Origin: Myxocyprinus asiaticus
Taxonomy: Eukaryota; Chordata; Actinopteri; Cypriniformes; Catostomidae
DNA length: 64,000 bases
NCBI RefSeq assembly: GCF_019703515.2
Contig: NC_059347.1
Span: forward strand, 22,256,501-22,320,500
Reading direction: 5' to 3'
Positions 58,990-64,000 of the stretch are shown in pieces. Below the pieces are notes generated by a model that saw only the letters and a program-made list of their open reading frames with translations, had not been told where the DNA came from and did no database searches. The position numbers and the translations under genes were made by a program. Numbering within the stretch: the first letter of the stretch is position 1; the number at the start of each line of letters is the position of its first letter.

Positions 58990-60211
58990 TAGATAATAAT
59001 AAAAAATAGTACAACCTCTGCTGGGCATTTTTCACAATGGAGTCAATGTGTGTCTCCCACTTCAGGTCCTGTGAGATGGTAGTGCCCAGGAACCTGAATG
59101 ACTCCACTGCTGCCACAGTGCTGTTTAGAATGGTGAGGGGGGTCAGTGTTGGGGTGTTCCTCCTGAAGTCCACAATCATCTCCACCGTTTTGAGCGTGTT
59201 CAGCTCAAGGTTGTTTTGACTGCACCAGACAGCCAGCTGTTCAACCTCCCTTCTGTATGCAGATTCATCGTCATCTCGGATGAGGCCGATGACAGTGGTG
59301 TCCTCTGCAAACTTCAGGAGCCTGACAGAGGGGTCCTTGGTGATGCAGTCATTGGTGTAGAGGGAGAAGAGTAGTGGGGAGAGCACACATCCCTGGGGGG
59401 CACCAGTGCTGATTGTACAGGTGATGGAAGTGAGTTTCCCCTGTCTCACAAGCTGCTGCCTGTCCATCAGAAAGCTGGTAATCCACTGACAGATAGACAT
59501 GGGAACAGAGAGTTGGTGTAGTTTAGTCTGGAGAATAGCTGGGATGATGGTGTTGAAAGCCGAACTGAAGTCCACAAAAAGGATCCTTGCATATGTCCCT
59601 GGTCTGTCCAGATGTTGCAGGATATGATGCAATCCTATGTTGACTGCATCATCCACAGACCTGTCTGCTCGATAAGCAAATTGAAGGGGATCTAGAAAGG
59701 ATCCAGTGATGTTCTTCAAGTGGGCCAACACCAGTCTCTCAAATGACGTCAGGGCGACAGGTCTGTAGTCATTAAATCCTGTGATTTTTGGTTTCTTTGG
59801 GACAGGAATAATGATTGAGCGTTTGAAGCAGCATGGGACTTCACACTGCTCCAGTGATCTATTGAAGATCTGTGTGAAGATGGGGGCCAGCTGGTTAGCA
59901 CAGGATCGAAGACACACTGGTGAGACACCATCTGGGCATGAAGCTTTCCTCGTCTTTTGTTTCCGAAAGACGCGGCTCACATCGTCTTCACAGATCTTAA
60001 GTGCAGGTTGAGTAGCAGGAGGGGGGAGGAGGGGGGTTGCAGGAGGTGTTGGTTTTTGTGTGAAGTGAAGGTCAGAGTGGGTCTGGGGTGTGAGATTGGG
60101 CCTTTCAAATCTGCAGTAGAACACATTCAGGTCGTCAGCCAGTTGTTGGTCCACCACAGGGTTCAGGGTAGGAGTCCTGTAATTTGTGAGTTGTTTCATG
60201 CCACTCCACAC
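58990..60211 (-). pseudogene. L2-type reverse transcriptase, inactive
   Basis: An open frame of more than 400 residues. DDVSRVFRKQKTRKASCPDG and NDYRPVALTS open the polymerase, motif A is ILFVDFSSAFNTIIP, motif B is STGAPQGCVLSPLLFSLYTN, and the catalytic box reads LLKFAEDTTVIGLI where FADD is expected. So the second aspartate is glutamate. It continues through LNTLKTVEMIVDFRR and FRFLGTTISQDLKWE, then is cut by the deletion. A TAG just upstream (about 60233) separates it from the endonuclease in the same frame. Confidence 0.9.
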
Positions 60212-60235
60212 TGATGCAGGGTCATTAGCTGAAAA

Positions 60236-61380
60236 CTAGTTTTTCAGCTTCTCGGAGTATCTTTTAGCCACTCTGATTTCCTTGTTCAGTGTGTTCCTGG
60301 CCTGATTGTACAAGACTTTATCCCCACCCCTGTAAGCATCCACTTTGGCTTGACGAATCTGCCTGAGTTCTGCTCTAAACCACAGTTTGTCATTGTTGAA
60401 CTTTAAATAAGTCCTAGTAGGAATGCACATATCCTCACAGAAACTGATATATGATGTAACAGTATCTGTGAGCTCGTCCAGGTCTGTGGCTGCAGCCTCA
60501 AAAACACTCCAATCCATGCAATCAAAGCAGGCATGTAGTTCCCGCTCTGCTTCATTGGTCCATCTCTTTACAGTCCTTACTACTGGCTTGGTTGATTTTA
60601 ATGTCTGCCTGTAGGTTGGAAGAAGATGAACCAGACAGTGATCAGAGAGTCCCAAAGCTGCTCTAGGGACAGAGTGATATGCATTATTGTTGTGTAGCAA
60701 TGATCCAGTATATTTCTGTCTCTGGTTGGGCATGTAATGTGCTGTTTGTATTTGGGCAGTTCACATGTGAGATTTGCTTTGTTAAAATCCCCAAGAATAA
60801 TAATAACTGAGTCCGGGTATTGTTGTTCCGCGTCTGTGATTTGATCAGCCAGCTGTTGCAGCACCGCATTCAAACATGCGTTTGGCGCGATATACACACT
60901 CACCAGAATAAACGAGGAAAACTCCCGCGACGAGTAGAAAGGCTTACAGTTAATAGAGAGCGCTTCCAAATTAGGACAGCACATCGTCTTTAACGTTGTT
61001 ACATCTGTACACCAACTTTCACTGATGTAAAAGCATGTTCCACCGCCTCTCGTTTTCCCCGTTAACTCCGCGATGCGATCCGCTCTGAACAGCTGAAAGC
61101 CCGGCAGATGTAATGCACTGTCCAGAATGGCTTCACTCAGCCAGGTTTCTGTGAAGCACAAGGCAGCAGAGGTTGAAAAGTCCTTGTTTGTGTGGGTGAG
61201 GAGATGTAGTTCGTCCGTTTTGTTAGGAAGAGAGTGGAGATTCGCAAGATGAATGCTCGGCAGCGCTGTTCGAAAGCCGTGCCAACGGAGTTTGACCAGC
61301 GCACCGGCCCGTCTCCCTCGCCTACATCTCATAGCGCATTTAAACAACACAGCCGCACCTCCGACTAAAATGTCCAGCAA
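60236..61380 (-). pseudogene. L2-type endonuclease and linker, frameshifted
   Basis: The endonuclease reads NLHSLPNKTDELHLL, CFTETWLSEAILDSALHLPG (the E ligand in TETWL), ILVSVYIAPN, IIILGDFNKANL (GDFN) and RNILDHCYTTI. Near 60690 the frame shifts: the continuation, SVPRAALGLSDHCLVHLLPT with the catalytic SDH, is in the frame covering 60236-60733. A linker rich in basic residues (RQIRQAKVDAYRGGDK) leads to the TAG before the polymerase. Except for the shift, catalytic residues look intact. Confidence 0.88.
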
Positions 61381-62306
61381 AAACTCTGAATATTCAAAAA
61401 CCGGGAAAAGACTGTCTGGTATAAGCTGTCAAATATTCAGCAGTTCGTCTCTGGTAAAACTGACTGGAAAAAGATGACTAAACACAGGACAAACAAACAA
61501 AAACAACAAAACAATAGGAGCGCTCCACACCGAGGCAGCCATCCACGGCGCCATCATGACGCCTATTCTGTTTCAAAAGTGGCTTTTTCTTTGCAATTCT
61601 TCCCATAAGGCCTGCACCCCTGTCTTCTCTTTACTGTTGTACATGAAACTGGTGTTGAGCGGGTAGAATTCAATGAAGCTGTCAGCTGAGGACATGTGAG
61701 GCGTCTATTTCTCAAACTAGAGACTCTGATGTACTTATCCTCTTGTTTAGTTGTACATCTGGCCTTCCACATCTCTTTCTGTCCTTGTTAGAGCCAGATG
61801 TCCTTTGTCTTTGAAGACTGCAGTGTACACCTTTGTATGAAATCTTCAGTTTTTTGGCAATTTCAAGCATTGTATAGTCTTCATTCCTCAAAACAATGAA
61901 TGACTGACGAGTTTCTAGAGAAAGCTGTTTCTTTTTTGCCATTTGTGACCTAATATTGACCTTAAGACAAGCCAGTCTATTGCATACTGTGGTGTTAAGC
62001 TTCATTTAACGAACCAAATAGCTTTCAACTGTGTTTGATATAATGGAAAGTGATTTTCTATTACAAAATTAGCAATTTAGCATGGTTACTCAAGGATAAG
62101 GTGATGGAGTGATGGCTGCTGGAAATGGGGCCTGTCAAGGTTTGATCAAAAATGACTTTTTTCAAATAGTGATGGTGCTGTTTTTTTACATCAGTAATGT
62201 CCTGACTATACTTTGTGATCAGCTGAATGCCACTTTGGTGAATTGAAGTACCAATTTCCTTCCGAAACAGCAAAATCTGTACATTATTCCAAATGTTTGT
62301 CCGCCA

Positions 62307-62309
<3 letters not shown>

Positions 62310-62366
<57 letters not shown>
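62310..62366. repeat. TA dinucleotide microsatellite
   Basis: About 28 uninterrupted TA units begin exactly at the right end of Tc1 copy B. The target TA of the transposon probably lay in, or seeded, the array. Confidence 0.97.
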
Positions 62367-62369
<3 letters not shown>

Positions 62370-62770
62370 CAAACTGTTTATTTTGTTTCCAGGAATGTTG
62401 GTTATTCATGCTTTTAAGATGTTACAAACATTAAAGCTGATTTTCTGTAAAGCTGATTTGGAACTATGTGTATTGGGAAAAGCACAAATAAAAAAACACA
62501 ATAGATTTTATTTAATGTTACAATGTTTTTTTCTACTTAAAATCTAAATTTTCTCTCTTTGCACTGTCAAACAAACAAGTAATAGCCAGTGCTGAAGCAT
62601 TTTACCAATCAGAAATTAGCAGAATTAACTCTGATACAAGTAATGAACTGCATCGTCCAATCACTGCCAACCATGTTGAAATAAAATGTATAAATTCTGA
62701 ACCTATGTACTGATAACCATTGTCCCAAATCTGCCAACCATGTTGAGTAGTGCAAATATCATCTGCAGCC

Positions 62771-63424
62771 TCAAACTGAACTTTTGGTCGGATGTTTGGA
62801 GTCAATGTACTTGGCTGCATAGGAAAGCAATAGGATGTTCCCTTGATCCCTATTTAGTGAATGACCTAACCTCCAGTGTCCTCACTATCCGCACTGGTCT
62901 CAGAACAGTTCGAAATGAACTTTATTTTCATCCTAACTCCATATACAGCCTCTGAAACCAAAATTTTTCAGCTTGTGGATAAACCCATTGACTTTCAATG
63001 TTATAATGCACACTGAATTTAGGATTTCTACGGAAAAAAAGGCATATAGTCCTCCTAAACAGTCATTGAGTTTAACAGCGTGCCGTTTCAAAATGCCATA
63101 TCAGATGAAACTAGAGACTAGTCTTTTGACTCAGAGATTTCAATGTTAAAACTTAAGGTTTATTACCAGATGCAGTTTTGTTGGTATTTCACCCAATCAG
63201 CATGATCACCATGAGATCAGTGGCATATTGTTTTGTCAAATTAATCTGTGCGTCAATAGTTTAACCCTTTACTGACAGCCCAGAGTGTCCTTAACTGAAA
63301 TAAATAGGTCTAAATTAAATTAAATTGTGCATAGCACATAGAAAACACAATGAAGAACATCCTATTGCTTTCCTATGCAGCCAAGTGCATTCACTCCAAA
63401 CATCCGACCAAAAGTTCAGTTTGA
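62771..63424. mobile_element. unclassified inverted-repeat element
   Basis: The left arm 62771-62839 (TCAAACTGAACTTTTGGTCG onward to GCAATAGGATGTT) is mirrored by the right arm 63356-63424 (AACATCCTATTGC to AGTTCAGTTTGA), 69 bases each with only about three differences. The 516-base interior has no clear ORF. No target duplication was evident; the arms may be subterminal to less conserved ends. Family unknown to me. Confidence 0.7.
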
Positions 63425-64000
63425 GTTTTCTTCATTGAACACAATGCAGGAGGATGTGGTGTCGCATGTGGATATGCCTCTTGGCCCATCCCTATACAGG
63501 CTTATAATTAGCTGAGATGATTAGTGCTTCTTGTCAGAGTGCTTTTTGTTTGACAGATCAAGTGAGCAGACCCTGCTACAAGGTAAAGTTCCCAGTGATA
63601 AAAACATCAATTGAAAATTGCCAACCTTAGTGAGTGAGAGAGAGAAGGCAGGGTAAAAGCAGGGGAGAGAGGCCAATCTAGGGAGAAGGATAAAGCAGGA
63701 CTCACAATAAAGATTTTTTTTCTGCTGGTCCAGCAGTTAAATTTTAACTTGCCCTGTCTATGATAAATATGAAATTTCATTTTTTAATATCATAATTTTC
63801 TATTTGTCATTTGTTTCTTTAAAAAAAGGTTTACAATAAAATGTATGTTTCAAATTAGCAGTGATAGTTGGAAATTTTACAGTTATACTGGGACTCACTG
63901 ACACTAACAGTAATTACAGTGCAAATTTTCAAAGAACAGAAGCAAATTCAAAAATACTGATAATAATATGAACTTATTGTTACTACATTGAAAATTCTAA
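63425..64000. other. right edge of window, nothing recognised
   Basis: AT-rich, with a GAGAGAGAGAAGG-type purine stretch near 63635-63690. No msh3 exon or repeat end could be identified. Confidence 0.5.

Larger units (their letters stand above)
58871..61566 (-). mobile_element. L2-type LINE, near full-length but damaged
   Basis: In minus sense it runs from a 5' part (GATGGCGCCGTGGATGGCTG near 61555) through endonuclease and reverse transcriptase to a 3' end GGCAATAAAGCTGATTCTGA followed by a second TTCTGA unit. It interrupts the Tc1 element (TGTTT at both joins). Compared with 35248-35959 it lacks about 550 bases between the end of the polymerase domain (QQRLYYF near 59010) and the 3' region. 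It also has a frameshift in the endonuclease and a TAG between domains. The L2/CR1-group assignment is from recalled fish elements. Confidence 0.85.
58444..62309 (-). mobile_element. Tc1-like deletion derivative, copy B, split by L2
   Basis: The left end CATATGCGGCCAAAAGTCTG and the right end ATGTTTGTCCGCCAGTG are inverted, with TA on both sides. The match continues inward (GGAATAATGTAC; CACCAAAGTGGCATTCA). The minus-strand transposase N-terminus (MAKKKQLSLETRQS, EIAKKLKISYKGVHCSLQR, about 61945-61600) and C-terminal region (58590-58830) remain. The catalytic core is missing exactly as in copy A at 20760-21417. An L2-type LINE splits it at about 58871-61566. Confidence 0.88.

Noticed and set aside
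1..64000. CRISPR arrays, operons or prokaryotic defence systems
   Set aside because: Direct repeats present are minisatellites, microsatellites and transposon duplications; gene structure is eukaryotic with GT-AG introns.

Overview
The window is vertebrate nuclear DNA, almost certainly from a teleost and probably a cyprinid-like fish. It has split genes with GT-AG introns, long AT-rich non-coding stretches, and the typical fish transposon set: Tc1/Sleeping Beauty-like elements, hAT and piggyBac derivatives, L2- and L1-type LINEs, gypsy LTR elements and tRNA-derived SINEs. No bacterial-style operon, rRNA gene, functional tRNA gene or CRISPR array was seen. The teleost call rests on MSH3/RASGRF2 exon similarity and on recalled repeat families; no search was run.

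Host genes. Both lie on the minus strand. The last three coding exons of msh3 are at 47862-47988, 40513-40681 and 39347-39434 (stop TAG at 39347-39349), with matching splice phases. About 1.6 kb downstream is the first coding exon of rasgrf2 (37475-37750), preceded by a GC-box/CCAAT promoter-like segment near 38100-38190. MSH3 followed by RASGRF2 head to tail is the known vertebrate order. Everything left of 37475 is then rasgrf2 intron 1 (over 37 kb, no further exon recognised). Everything right of 47988 is the intron upstream of this msh3 exon (at least 16 kb).

Repeats by region. 1-8.5 kb: a SINE with target-site duplication, a palindromic fragment, a degenerate L1-type LINE and a hAT-like element. 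10.5-17.2 kb: two foldback elements whose arms are inverted minisatellites, the larger hosting an older repeat and a SINE. 20.7-25.2 kb: a Tc1 deletion derivative joined to a gypsy 5' end (LTR, primer-binding site, leader), then a second gypsy remnant. 25.3-35.9 kb: a piggyBac-like element with a 47-codon remnant ORF, two hAT-like elements, a MITE and an L2 fragment. 40.7-47.3 kb (msh3 intron): hAT-like elements, a reverse-transcriptase remnant and a palindromic element. 48-54.7 kb: a Tc1-derived palindrome and a hAT-like copy split by an L1-type LINE that itself carries an L2 insertion. 57-62.4 kb: a Sleeping Beauty-like element with an in-frame deleted transposase, then a Tc1 element carrying an L2 LINE, ending at a TA microsatellite. 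62.8-63.4 kb: an unclassified inverted-repeat element.

Only the host exons are likely functional protein-coding sequence. All transposon ORFs seen are broken or truncated, or have lost catalytic residues. The window's main value is its nested, datable mobile-element history and its foldback structures. No convincing new biological system was found.
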